From positions 1 through 23,064 of the forward strand of contig PWGF01000541.1 in NCBI GenBank assembly GCA_003554375.1: a stretch of DNA of 23,064 bases, written 5' to 3'. The notes under the pieces are model-generated. The model was not told where the DNA came from, made no database searches, and saw nothing but the letters and a program-made list of their open reading frames with translations. The translations under genes were made by a program, and so were the position numbers. This DNA is from Spirochaetaceae bacterium. Lineage in GTDB: Bacteria > Spirochaetota > Spirochaetia > DSM-27196 > SKKC01. Positions 1 through 7,328 of this stretch are shown piece by piece; position 1 is the first letter of the stretch; each line of letters starts with the position of its first letter.

Positions 1-312
1 CCGGCTGGCGAGCGAGACACGCCGGCCGTACGCAATCAGAATGCTCCCGAAGGCGATGATACCGAGCCCACCGATCTGGATGAGCACGACGATCACCATG
101 TGCCCAAAGCGCGAAAACTCCGACGTGTTCACGACGATGAGCCCCGTCACCGAAACCGCGGACGTTGCCGTGAAGAGCGCGTCCAGATAGCGAAGCCGAC
201 CCGGCTCTCCCCAGGCGGCGGGGAGGGTGAGGACTACCGACCCTATAGCGACCGACACCACGAAAAACGAGATCAAGCGGACCTTGCTGGACTTGAAAAG
301 GCCTCTCATCAT
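1..312 (-). CDS. TrkH/KtrB-family K+ transporter, N-terminal fragment (cut by window edge)
   Basis: Integral membrane pore subunit of a Trk/Ktr potassium (or Na+-coupled K+) uptake system. The reverse strand is open from the ATG at 312 to the window edge, giving the first 104 residues. A hydrophobic helix spans about residues 12-32. It is followed by the hallmark first pore loop LFTATSAVSVTGL (47-58), whose TG carries the selectivity-filter glycine, and then by the second helix with LIQIGGLGII (77-86). The spacing resembles KtrB more than long proteobacterial TrkH, but the fragment cannot settle this. Two adjacent ATGs (312 and 309) follow a GAGG about 5 nt upstream. The gene begins 21 nt after the amidase stop codon on the same strand, so the two may be co-transcribed. 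A cytoplasmic TrkA/KtrA partner is not visible. The rest of the gene lies to the left of this window. Confidence 0.9.
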   Translation of the reverse strand, partial: MMRGLFKSSKVRLISFFVVSVAIGSVVLTLPAAWGEPGRLRYLDALFTATSAVSVTGLIVVNTSEFSRFGHMVIVVLIQIGGLGIIAFGSILIAYGRRVSLASR

Positions 313-333
313 CCCGGCCTCAGCGGTGCCGGC

Positions 334-1878
334 TCAGTCGTGCCGGTTCGGCACCACCGGAAGCCGGTCAGTCCAGCGCAACTCCCGCTCGAGAGATCCG
401 GCAAGCCGGAAAAGCATGTCTTCGCGGCACATTGGCGCGGTGAACATCGCGCCGACCGGCAGCCCGTCCTCGTCGTTGCCCGTGGGCACCGACATCGAGG
501 GCGCCCCGCTCATATTCGCGAATGGAGTGTACGGCAGAAAGTCAAGCACGCGGCGGCCCAACCGGTCCACAAGTCCTGCGCGTCGAACGAGAGCGCGCAG
601 CGGGAGGCGGACAAGCGCCTCGGCGGCTGCGCCTTCGCTCCGTGAGTTCGCGAACGCGCCGATTGCCGGCGGAGGATCGCTGACGGAGGGAGAGAGCATC
701 ATGTCGTATCGGGTATGGAAGTCCGCGGCCAGCTCCAGGAGCAAGTTCCAGCTTTCTCGTGCGACTGCGGAATCCTCCATGGTCAGGGACTGCGCGAGCC
801 GCCGCATCAGGCGGGTGTTCAACTCGAGGTCGCCTGCTCCGAGCCGCCGTCCCAACATCCCCTCGATCTCGGCGATGCGAGCGGCGGTGGACCCGACGAC
901 GACCCGGAAGAACCAGTGCGTGAGCGCTTCCGGAGGATATGGAAGAGACACTTCTTCGACCCGGTGTCCCAAGCGCTCCAGGAGTCCCGCCAAGTTCTCC
1001 ACGGCTTCCTTGCATGTGGGATGAATGCGGCGGTTGAACGGGTGCTCGGTGACCATGCCGATCATGAGCGGCGCCGGATCGCGTTCGACCTCCTCTCGAT
1101 ACGGTACGCTGGGGCGCGGGAGGAGGTACGGTTGCCCGGCTGCCGCGCCGCTCATGAGGTCCAGATACCCCGCGCTGTCACGCACGCTCCGGGTGAGGCA
1201 GTGCTCCGAGACGCCTCCGCCCCACCAGTCTCCGCCGATCGGGATGCGACCGCGGCTGGGCTTGAGGCCGAAGAGGCCGCAGCACGCCGCGGGGATGCGA
1301 ATCGATCCACCCCCGTCGCTCGCTGTCGCGATCGGAACGATCCCTGCCGCGACAGCCGCGGCTGAACCACCGCTGGAGCCTCCCGGCGTTCGGCCGGTGT
1401 CCCACGGGTTGCGGCAAGGGCCGTAGAGCTCGGATTCGGTGTACGGTGTAATTCCGAGCTCCGGCGTGTTGGTCTTGCCGAGCATTGGCACGCCGAGTCC
1501 TCGAAGGCGACGTGCTACGATGCCGTCGCGATTGCAGAACGTACCGTCGAGCGCGCGACAGCCGGCCCGCATCGGGGCCCCGGCCACCGGAACGCCGATG
1601 TCCTTTATGAGTACCGGCACGCCGCGCAACAGATCGGTGGGGTCCGGGGAGCGAAGCCTGAGAAGCTTCCGGCCGCTGCCCGTGTGTTCACGGTCCACCG
1701 CGTCTGCTGCCTCCCGCGCCTGGCCGTCCATACGGTAGACAATGGCGTTCAACTGCTCGTTGAGCGAATCGGCACGCTCGGCTGCGCGAGCAACGAGCTC
1801 AGAGGCTCGTACATCACCCATTCGCACCAGCCGGGCCAACTCTACCGCATCGAATCGGGCGTACTCATCCCCGGTCAT
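334..1878 (-). CDS. Amidase-signature (AS) family hydrolase
   Basis: Hydrolyses a carboxylic amide; the natural substrate cannot be told from sequence. The 514-residue length is typical for the family. The Ser-cisSer-Lys triad is complete: Lys92 in VLIKDIG, cis-Ser168 in the Gly/Ser-rich loop TPGGSSGGSAAA, and nucleophile Ser192 in SDGGGSIRIPA, with the family's usual 24-residue spacing between the serines. The N-terminus is the usual helical ELARLVRMGDVRASELV segment. There is no signal peptide, so it is probably cytoplasmic. The overall pattern resembles generic amidases and 6-aminohexanoate cyclic-dimer hydrolases. It is less like GatA, because no GatB or GatC lies nearby. The start is supported by GGAGAGGAG about 6 nt upstream. 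The potassium-transporter gene follows 21 nt downstream on the same strand, though no functional link is obvious. Confidence 0.93.
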   Translation of the reverse strand: MTGDEYARFDAVELARLVRMGDVRASELVARAAERADSLNEQLNAIVYRMDGQAREAADAVDREHTGSGRKLLRLRSPDPTDLLRGVPVLIKDIGVPVAGAPMRAGCRALDGTFCNRDGIVARRLRGLGVPMLGKTNTPELGITPYTESELYGPCRNPWDTGRTPGGSSGGSAAAVAAGIVPIATASDGGGSIRIPAACCGLFGLKPSRGRIPIGGDWWGGGVSEHCLTRSVRDSAGYLDLMSGAAAGQPYLLPRPSVPYREEVERDPAPLMIGMVTEHPFNRRIHPTCKEAVENLAGLLERLGHRVEEVSLPYPPEALTHWFFRVVVGSTAARIAEIEGMLGRRLGAGDLELNTRLMRRLAQSLTMEDSAVARESWNLLLELAADFHTRYDMMLSPSVSDPPPAIGAFANSRSEGAAAEALVRLPLRALVRRAGLVDRLGRRVLDFLPYTPFANMSGAPSMSVPTGNDEDGLPVGAMFTAPMCREDMLFRLAGSLERELRWTDRLPVVPNRHD

Positions 1879-2246
1879 CGTATACTCCTCTCCGGCGGGT
1901 ATCGTCCGGCCGTTGCCGCTGCCGGGTCTTCCCCCGGAAACTGTGGCGCCGCAAACGTGGTGTTTCCGAGGCGGCGTCGCTCCTCGCCCAACGGGCGCTT
2001 CTCAGATCAGCCTACTCCACGATGGGTGGATCGGTTCGGGGTGTCAAGTCCGAGCCGACCGGTCGCCGGGGAGAACGCAGATGGACAACGCGCCGGAAGC
2101 GTGGCAGCGGGTCCCCGGCTTTCGAGGCTTGCCGGGGCCGGGCGGAATCGACAAGGAAAGGTCATGCGGAAATGGCGAGCAATTGCCGGCTTGCCCTGGG
2201 GTGCGGCGGTATCGACATCGGTTGGAAGAAGCCGTACATTGTCGCT
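1879..2246. other. Divergent intergenic region between amidase and SpoIID lipoprotein genes
   Basis: This 368-bp stretch holds no convincing gene; open frames here are upstream extensions of the lipoprotein frame with no family match. It contains GGAAAC (1936-1941) paired with GTTTCC (1962-1967). It also has a perfect 7-bp inverted repeat, CCCCGGC (2113-2119) and GCCGGGG (2131-2137), with an 11-nt loop. The predicted lipoprotein promoter lies at its right end. Confidence 0.5.
2212..2240 (+). promoter_or_regulatory. Predicted sigma-70-type promoter for the SpoIID lipoprotein gene
   Basis: TCGACA (2212-2217, one mismatch to TTGACA) is separated by 17 nt from TACATT (2235-2240, four of six matches to TATAAT). 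The -10 box ends only 6 nt before the GTG at 2247. The transcript would therefore start at or next to that codon, unless translation begins at a later GTG (2280 or 2295). Assigned by eye only. Confidence 0.4.
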
Positions 2247-4598
2247 GTGACACCATTTAGCCTCACTTGCCGTGTTCGCGTGCATTGCGGTTTCGTGCGC
2301 TTCTCCTTTCTCATGTCGGTATTGCTTCTCTCGTGCGTCCCTACTGCCGGCGACAGCGGTGGATCGGAAGAGGCCGCGAGCGGAAGCTTAGCGCCTACCG
2401 ACTCGAAGCCGAACGAGAATACACCGAAGCTCGACGCGACGGAGGCGGCCCGGGCGTACGCTGCCGGCCGTTTCGACCGGGCTCTCCACGGGCTGGAAGC
2501 CTACGTGGAGGGAAAGCGGTCGGGCGATGAGCTCCCTTCCCGGGGTGCCGTGCTTCAGCTTGCAGCGCTTCAGCGAGAAGCGGGGCGGCCCGGCCGGGCA
2601 CTCGAGCTTCTGGAATGGTACCGGGCGGCATCTTATGACGACGGGGAGTACGGCGTAGCCCACCAGTTTGCCCGGGTGTCCGCCCTGTCCGGCCGCGAAT
2701 CGTGGGTGGCCGGCGACGCATCGGAAGACCGGGAACGCCTCGCGGAAGGCAACGGAGATGCGTCCGCCTACCGGGATCGGCCCCAAGGAATGCCGGAGCG
2801 GGTTTGGGGAGAGCTCTTGCTGTTTGAGGGGCGGCGCGCTCGACTTGCCGGAGAGTACGGTCGCGCTCAGGAGCTCCTCGTCCGTGCGGACGGGCGGAGC
2901 CGCTTTGTCGCGGACGTAGCCATGGAGCTCGGGTTTGTGCACAGAGCCCGCGAGGAGCACGCTGAAGCGCTCGCAGCGTTTCGGCGCGCATTGCGACACG
3001 ACCGGGGCCGAACGATGCTGTTTCTTCCGGTTGCGCGGACGAAGCTCGCTCTGAACCAGGACGAAGCTGCCCGGGCACGGGTGGAGCAAGCGGTTCGCGC
3101 TATGCCCTGGAGCTCGGAGGCTCGCGACCTTCGGGAGGAGCTTCAGGAGGAGATGAGCGAAGCGGAGCGGGACGAGCGGCAGGTGGCCGAGCGAGAGCAC
3201 AGACGCGAGGCCGAGGCCCATCCGGCGGCGTATGTCGCGGAGAATCGTGAAGAAATGCCGATGGTCAGGGTAGGGATCGGCGAGGAGGTGGAGAGCGTAT
3301 CACTCAAGACCGGCGGAGCGTACCGGCTCACCGACCGTTCCGGTACCGTACACCGCGACGGGGAAGCGGGGGAGCTTCTCCACTTTCTGAGCGGTGGCGA
3401 CCGGGTACAGGTCATCGCCGGAGCCGCGGCACAAGATCTCGATCTCTCTAACGAGTCCGGCTCGGTTTCCGACGGCGGTGTCGAGATCGACTCCGAAGGT
3501 CGGATACTCGAGGGCGGGGTAGGTGCTCTCGGCGTGCCGGATGTGCTTGTTCTGCAATACGACGAGGAAGACGCTACGAGCCTCGTGTTCGATGTCTCCT
3601 TCGGCCGCGGCATATTCTCAGCCGGCGCTGAGGACCGTAGCTACCGCGGGGCGCTGGAGTTTCAGCCTCGCGGTGGGCGCCTCACGCTCGTCAACGAGCT
3701 CCCTCTAGAGGAATACCTCTATTCCGTGGTTCCGTCGGAGATGCCGGCGAGCTGGCCCCGCGGCGCAGTTGAGGCACAAGCCGTCGCCGCCCGTTCGTAC
3801 ACGCTGGCAAACTTGGGGCGGTTTTCACGGCGAGGATACGACGTTTCGGGGGACGTGCGATCGGCTCACTATCGCGGGGTGACAGGCGAGCACCCGGCGG
3901 CACGTGAAGCGGTGGACTCCACCGCCGGGCTCGTGCTGGAGCAGGCCGGCGAAGTATTGAACGCGGTGTACTCGGCCAATGCGGCGGGGTACACGGAGGC
4001 GGGCGCTTCGGTTTGGGGCGGCGCCGACGACCACATCGCGGTTGCCGACCCGAAACTCGAGTCGCGAGAGGCGCCGCTCCCGCTCCACGAGCTGTGGGAC
4101 TGGATACTCGACTCGCCGGAGAGCTACAGCGGTTCGGCGCGGTTCGCGTCGTCCGGGGCATACCGCTGGCGCCAGTGGGTCACCGTGGATGAGATCGACG
4201 AGCGCCTCGGCCGACCGGATATCGGGCGAATAACCGCGATCGTGGCTGTCGGCCGGGGCATCAGCGGGCGCGCCGAGGCGGTGGAAGTGCGCGGAACCGA
4301 AGGTACCGCGACAATCCGCGGCGACGCGATTCGGCCGCGACTGGGCGACCTGCGCAGCAACCTGTTCGTAGCGGAGCCGTGGTTCGAAAGCGAGTCGGAA
4401 TCCGGCGGCGGCGAAGAGCCGGAGGCGTATCCGGCCGGGTTCGTGTTCGACGGAGCCGGCTGGGGGCACGGGGTAGGTATGTGCCAGACCGGGGCGGCGG
4501 CCATGGCCGCCGACGGCTACGACGTTGCGGATATCGTGGGGCACTACTATCCGCGCGCCGACCTCACAGCGATCGAGGATGCGACTCACTCGAAGTGA
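2247..4598 (+). CDS. Lipoprotein with TPR-like region and C-terminal SpoIID/LytB domain
   Basis: Probably a membrane-anchored envelope protein acting on peptidoglycan. SpoIID in Bacillus is a lytic transglycosylase, and the same fold occurs in LytB amidase enhancers. With the GTG at 2247 it has 783 residues. An Arg-containing n-region, hydrophobic FSFLMSVLLL and lipobox LLSC (Cys30) mark a lipoprotein signal. Residues about 50-310 are Ala/Glu/Arg-rich helical pairs resembling TPR repeats, including AEALAAFRRALRHDRG. Residues about 480-780 form the SpoIID domain: LVNELPLEEYLYSVVPSEMPASW with the expected catalytic Glu498, then AVAARSYTL, and the terminal GWGHGVGMCQTGA near 738-750. The start is uncertain: no Shine-Dalgarno precedes GTG 2247, 2280 or 2295, or ATG 2313. 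No other sporulation gene is nearby, so a vegetative cell-wall or division role is more likely. The gene converges on ptsH, with 32 bp between stop codons. Confidence 0.85.
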   Translation: MTPFSLTCRVRVHCGFVRFSFLMSVLLLSCVPTAGDSGGSEEAASGSLAPTDSKPNENTPKLDATEAARAYAAGRFDRALHGLEAYVEGKRSGDELPSRGAVLQLAALQREAGRPGRALELLEWYRAASYDDGEYGVAHQFARVSALSGRESWVAGDASEDRERLAEGNGDASAYRDRPQGMPERVWGELLLFEGRRARLAGEYGRAQELLVRADGRSRFVADVAMELGFVHRAREEHAEALAAFRRALRHDRGRTMLFLPVARTKLALNQDEAARARVEQAVRAMPWSSEARDLREELQEEMSEAERDERQVAEREHRREAEAHPAAYVAENREEMPMVRVGIGEEVESVSLKTGGAYRLTDRSGTVHRDGEAGELLHFLSGGDRVQVIAGAAAQDLDLSNESGSVSDGGVEIDSEGRILEGGVGALGVPDVLVLQYDEEDATSLVFDVSFGRGIFSAGAEDRSYRGALEFQPRGGRLTLVNELPLEEYLYSVVPSEMPASWPRGAVEAQAVAARSYTLANLGRFSRRGYDVSGDVRSAHYRGVTGEHPAAREAVDSTAGLVLEQAGEVLNAVYSANAAGYTEAGASVWGGADDHIAVADPKLESREAPLPLHELWDWILDSPESYSGSARFASSGAYRWRQWVTVDEIDERLGRPDIGRITAIVAVGRGISGRAEAVEVRGTEGTATIRGDAIRPRLGDLRSNLFVAEPWFESESESGGGEEPEAYPAGFVFDGAGWGHGVGMCQTGAAAMAADGYDVADIVGHYYPRADLTAIEDATHSK

Positions 4599-4630
4599 AT
4601 TGACGGAGCGGGCACGCCCCGGCGAATCGG

Positions 4631-4927
4631 CTAGCTCTCGTCGACTGCCGCCTCGTTCACGACGGAGAAATCCGATTCCACCAGCGATCGCAGGTCCTCA
4701 ACTGCAGCCGAAGCATCGGATCCGCTCGCCCGGATCTCTATTGTGCGACCTGCGCCCACGTTCAGCAGGAGAAGATGGAGTATGTTCTTTGCGTCGGAGG
4801 TGCGATTGCCGAAGTGGACCGTGATGTCCGATGCGTAGAGACGCGCCGTTCGCACGAAAAGGTCGGCGGGCCGTGAGTGGAGCCCCTGGCTCTTAGAAAG
4901 GGTCAGTTCGATTTGACTCTCAGCCAT
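4631..4927 (-). CDS. ptsH: HPr-family phosphocarrier protein
   Basis: Small cytoplasmic phosphocarrier that accepts phosphate from Enzyme I and passes it to EIIA proteins. The 98-residue length is slightly longer than the usual 85-90 because of an acidic tail. The active-site motif GLHSRPADLFV places the phosphorylated histidine at His17. At the position of the HPr-kinase target Ser46, the usual KSIMG motif reads KNILH, so Asn48 replaces the serine. NVGAGRTIEIRASG matches the conserved second half. No Shine-Dalgarno is visible before ATG 4927. It is the last gene of the minus-strand PTS cluster, 111 nt after the EIIB gene. It could be read from the EIIB promoter or its own; TTGAAC-17-AATACG lies immediately upstream but is too close to the start to be convincing. 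The divergent HPr family also includes NPr, which remains possible. Confidence 0.92.
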   Translation of the reverse strand: MAESQIELTLSKSQGLHSRPADLFVRTARLYASDITVHFGNRTSDAKNILHLLLLNVGAGRTIEIRASGSDASAAVEDLRSLVESDFSVVNEAAVDES

Positions 4928-4986
4928 ATGCGTATTCAGAGGCGTGGAACCGCGTTCAAACGTGCGCTCCGGCGGGTATCTCGGCT

Positions 4987-5036
4987 GCCGGCGGCAATTG
5001 ACCCAATGTAACTAACCCGTTGGTGGTCCCGCCGGC
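4987..5036 (-). repeat. Inverted repeat downstream of EIIB gene, possible processing or termination structure
   Basis: GCCGGCGG (4987-4994) pairs perfectly with CCGCCGGC (5029-5036). The 34-nt loop contains a smaller ATTG/CAAT pair. It begins 2 nt beyond the EIIB stop codon and lies between EIIB and HPr. There is no T-run, so it is not a classical intrinsic terminator; it may stabilise the EIIB mRNA end or lower read-through into ptsH. Confidence 0.35.
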
Positions 5037-5038
5037 CC

Positions 5039-5338
5039 TTAATCGTTTGTGCCGGAATCGTTTAGTATCCGCACGATGTGCTCGAGCTCCTCTTCCATGC
5101 CGATGCCGGTCAGAAACGATACGGTGGTGATGACCGGCGTGTCGGGCACCTCTCCAACTTCAGTGGTGGATACCACCAGGTCGAAATCGGAGGCGCGCTC
5201 CGGCACGTCTCTGGCTTTGCACTGGTCTGTGGTGACTGAGATACTCCGCTTGCCGAGCTCTTCCTCCAGCTTTCTTGCTACCACAGCGGATGTCGTTACT
5301 GCGGTGCCACAGGCAACAAGAATGCGCTTTGGCTCCAT
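5039..5338 (-). CDS. PTS EIIB component, galactitol (Gat) type
   Basis: Cytoplasmic phosphoryl-transfer domain that normally takes phosphate from EIIA on a cysteine and hands it to a sugar bound by EIIC. The 99 residues are the usual size for a stand-alone EIIB of the lactose/cellobiose/galactitol fold. RILVACGTAVTTSAVV forms the P-loop-like active site with Cys10, as in GatB and SgcB. The central DFDLVVSTTEV strand and C-terminal helix fit the family. Start support is strong: GGAAGGAG about 8 nt before ATG 5338. No EIIC gene is adjacent, which is unusual because gatB-type genes are normally followed by gatC. The protein may therefore serve a permease encoded elsewhere, or act as a phosphorylation-dependent regulator. 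A 211-bp gap with its own promoter candidate separates it from ptsI. Confidence 0.87.
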   Translation of the reverse strand: MEPKRILVACGTAVTTSAVVARKLEEELGKRSISVTTDQCKARDVPERASDFDLVVSTTEVGEVPDTPVITTVSFLTGIGMEEELEHIVRILNDSGTND

Positions 5339-5382
5339 GCACTCTGCTCCTTCCCTCTATATTCATTCTATACCGTCTGTCC

Positions 5383-5388
5383 ATTGTA
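5383..5388 (-). promoter_or_regulatory. Candidate -10 box upstream of EIIB gene
   Basis: On the minus strand this reads TACAAT (five of six to consensus), 44 nt before the EIIB start, with a weak GAGACG 17 nt further upstream. A second AT-rich element, TATAGAAT, lies between it and the start. Together they suggest that EIIB-HPr can be transcribed independently of EIIA-Enzyme I. Not tested. Confidence 0.3.
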
Positions 5389-5493
5389 CCCCGAGTTTTG
5401 CTGTACGTCTCGGTCGAATGCGCCATTTTGTGCCGCAAAGCGTGAGGCAAGGATTGTTGGTGCCGAAAGAGGGGGTAGCAGCGCAGCTGGAAG

Positions 5494-5515
5494 GCGACTG
5501 AAGAGAGTCAGTCGC
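5494..5515. repeat. Perfect 8-bp hairpin between ptsI and EIIB gene
   Basis: GCGACTGA (5494-5501) and TCAGTCGC (5508-5515) are exact reverse complements around an AGAGAG loop. It sits just beyond the decamer array at the ptsI end. With no U-tract on either strand it is not a typical intrinsic terminator, but it could end or protect the EIIA-ptsI transcript. Confidence 0.45.
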
Positions 5516-5520
5516 TCGCT

Positions 5521-5577
5521 CAGAGCCCCTCAGAGCCCCTCAGAGCCCCTCAGAGCCCCTCAGAGCCCCTCAGAGCC
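5521..5577. repeat. Tandem decamer array, CAGAGCCCCT x 5.7, overlapping the ptsI stop codon
   Basis: Five exact head-to-tail copies of CAGAGCCCCT (5521-5570) are followed by a partial CAGAGCC (5571-5577). On the minus strand the array encodes the last residues of Enzyme I, ALRGSEGL, and supplies its TGA stop at 5552-5550. About half the array is coding and half lies in the 3' region. Ten is not a multiple of three, so successive copies are read in different frames. Copies beyond the first three do not affect the protein, whereas contraction below three would remove this stop. Confidence 0.9.
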
Positions 5578-7322
5578 GGCACCTCCGCGCTTGTCACGAG
5601 CTCTTCGATCTCGGTCAGGAGCGCGGCAAGCTCCTCTTCCGTGCTACACGACGTTGCCCTTCGGGCAGATTCCACGGCGTCCTCACGGCTCAACTGTTTC
5701 ACGCGTGCCACCGTCTGCGGCACGAGCTGGGGCGTAACGCTAAGCTCGTCGATACCGAGGCCGACGAACACGGGTATAGCGCGCGGCAGCCCGCCCGCTT
5801 CACCGCAGACGGAGACCGTGCACCCGCTGGTACGCGCAGCTTCGGTGACAACTGCGATCGCCCGAAACAGCGCAGGGTGAAGAGGACGATACCACTCGTT
5901 CACCGCGCTGTTAAGCCGGTCTGCAGCGAAAAGATACTGTGTGAGATCGTTCGTGCCAAGGCTTAGGGTATCCACTCGTTGGGCCAGCTCGCGTGCCAGA
6001 AATACCGCCGAGGGAACCTCGATCATTGCCCCTACGGGGAGGTTACGGCCGTGTGAGAGCCCGACTTCGGTGTACGCAGTGTCGAGCTCGACGAGCGCTC
6101 GGTCGAGGTCTTCTACGGTGGTTACCATAGGAAAGAGGATTCGTACGTTGCCGTACTGCGACGCCCGAATGATCGCGCGAAGCTGTGCTCGGAGCATCGT
6201 CGGGCTTTGAAGGCTCAGTCGCAACCCGCGTACGCCGAGTGCGGGGTTTGCCTCAGCGTGTCGTAGGCGGCCCGGAAGCGGCTTGTCTCCGCCCAGATCG
6301 AAGGTCCGAATGGTCACCGGTCCCGGTGCGATTGCTTCGGCTACTTGGCGATATACATCGAACTGCCGTTCCTCTTCCGGGATGCCGGAGCCGCCGAGGT
6401 AGAGGAATTCGGTACGCAAGAGACCTACGCCGGGGATGCCGAGCTCTCGGCACTCCTCTACCTGAGCCTCTTTTGTCAGGTTCCCGTATACGGGCAGCCG
6501 GACCCCGTCGCGCGTCTTCGGTGACGGATCGAACGCGTCGGCGAGGGCTTGATTGCGGGCCCGCCTCCGGTTGGCCTTATCCTGAAGGCAGCGCTCGGTG
6601 CCGGGAGCTGGGCGGACGTAGACTGTCCCGGTTTCCATCGAAGCACCGGCATCCAGCGCCATAGGGGTTCCGTCCTCCACGGACAGCACCTCCGAGCCTG
6701 CGCCAACGATGGCGGGAATCCCCATTGAACGAGCGAGGACTGCGGCATGCGAGGTAACGCCGCCTGCGGCGGTGACGAACCCGGCTACTCGGTCACGAGG
6801 GAGCTGGGCGGTATCTGTGGGGCTCAGGTCCTTCGCGATGACGATGCCGCGCTCAGGCACGGCCCGTATGGGGTCTCCGTCAGCTCCCAGAAGGATGCGC
6901 AACAGCCGTCCGCGGAGATCCCGGACGTCGGTCAGGCGGGCCCGGTTACACCCGTCGTCACCCAGGCCGGCGAACAGCCGTTCGTAGCGGCGGAGAACGC
7001 TGTCGATCGCGGCGGCTGCAGTCCGCTGTGAGGTCTCGATCACTGCGGCCGCCTCTTCCGCCAGGGTCGGATCCTCGGCGATACCGCGCTGTGCCCGGAA
7101 TATCGCGGCATCCTGCTCGGTGAGCTCCGCTCTGACTCGGCGCTCCAGCTCCGTCAGCTGGCATACTGCTTCGTCCAGCGCACGCCGGAGATGCGCCAGC
7201 TCCGCTTCCGGACGTTCCGAACGGGTCCGGTGGATCGGCGGCACATATCGCCGAAATCGGTGTGCAGTTCCTGTTGCAATTCCCGGGGCCGCTGCATGCC
7301 CCGTCAAGACCGATTCCGCCAT
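5550..7322 (-). CDS. ptsI: PTS Enzyme I (phosphoenolpyruvate-protein phosphotransferase)
   Basis: Cytoplasmic enzyme that autophosphorylates from PEP and phosphorylates HPr, the first step of the PTS. At 590 residues it is close to the usual 570-580. The N-terminal HPr-binding helical domain is followed by the phospho-histidine motif GGVTSHAAVLARSMGIPAIVG with His192. The C-terminal PEP-binding barrel shows GLLRTEFLYL, FDLGGDKPLPG, SLGTNDLTQYLFAADR and the catalytic-cysteine motif VCGEAGG. All expected catalytic motifs are present, so it should be active. The start at 7322 lies 6 nt beyond the EIIA stop codon, and its Shine-Dalgarno GAAGGAG is formed by the last EIIA codons, implying translational coupling. 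The C-terminal ALRGSEGL is encoded by the tandem decamer array and is not part of the conserved fold. Confidence 0.96.
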   Translation of the reverse strand: MAESVLTGHAAAPGIATGTAHRFRRYVPPIHRTRSERPEAELAHLRRALDEAVCQLTELERRVRAELTEQDAAIFRAQRGIAEDPTLAEEAAAVIETSQRTAAAAIDSVLRRYERLFAGLGDDGCNRARLTDVRDLRGRLLRILLGADGDPIRAVPERGIVIAKDLSPTDTAQLPRDRVAGFVTAAGGVTSHAAVLARSMGIPAIVGAGSEVLSVEDGTPMALDAGASMETGTVYVRPAPGTERCLQDKANRRRARNQALADAFDPSPKTRDGVRLPVYGNLTKEAQVEECRELGIPGVGLLRTEFLYLGGSGIPEEERQFDVYRQVAEAIAPGPVTIRTFDLGGDKPLPGRLRHAEANPALGVRGLRLSLQSPTMLRAQLRAIIRASQYGNVRILFPMVTTVEDLDRALVELDTAYTEVGLSHGRNLPVGAMIEVPSAVFLARELAQRVDTLSLGTNDLTQYLFAADRLNSAVNEWYRPLHPALFRAIAVVTEAARTSGCTVSVCGEAGGLPRAIPVFVGLGIDELSVTPQLVPQTVARVKQLSREDAVESARRATSCSTEEELAALLTEIEELVTSAEVPALRGSEGL

Positions 7323-7328
7323 TACGGG

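Noticed and set aside
334..1024. Long plus-strand frames opposite the amidase, and similar frames opposite most other genes
   Set aside because: They are Arg/Ser/Pro-rich antisense shadows typical of high-GC DNA, with no family motifs or ribosome-binding sites.
334..1878. GatA subunit of the aspartyl/glutamyl-tRNA amidotransferase
   Set aside because: The triad is shared by all AS enzymes, but no gatB or gatC is adjacent and the sequence outside the signature is not GatA-like.
2022..2246. N-terminal extension of the SpoIID protein from an ATG at 2022
   Set aside because: It would put about 75 Arg-rich residues before a clear lipoprotein signal and would cross the predicted promoter, so a later GTG is preferred.
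5521..5577. Possible CRISPR array
   Set aside because: The 10-bp units are contiguous with no spacers, so this is a simple tandem repeat.
5384..5737. Plus-strand frame with repeated SLRAPQSPSEP-type residues
   Set aside because: It is the antisense reading of the decamer array and of ptsI; the minus-strand Enzyme I is unmistakable, so the repeat peptide is an artefact.
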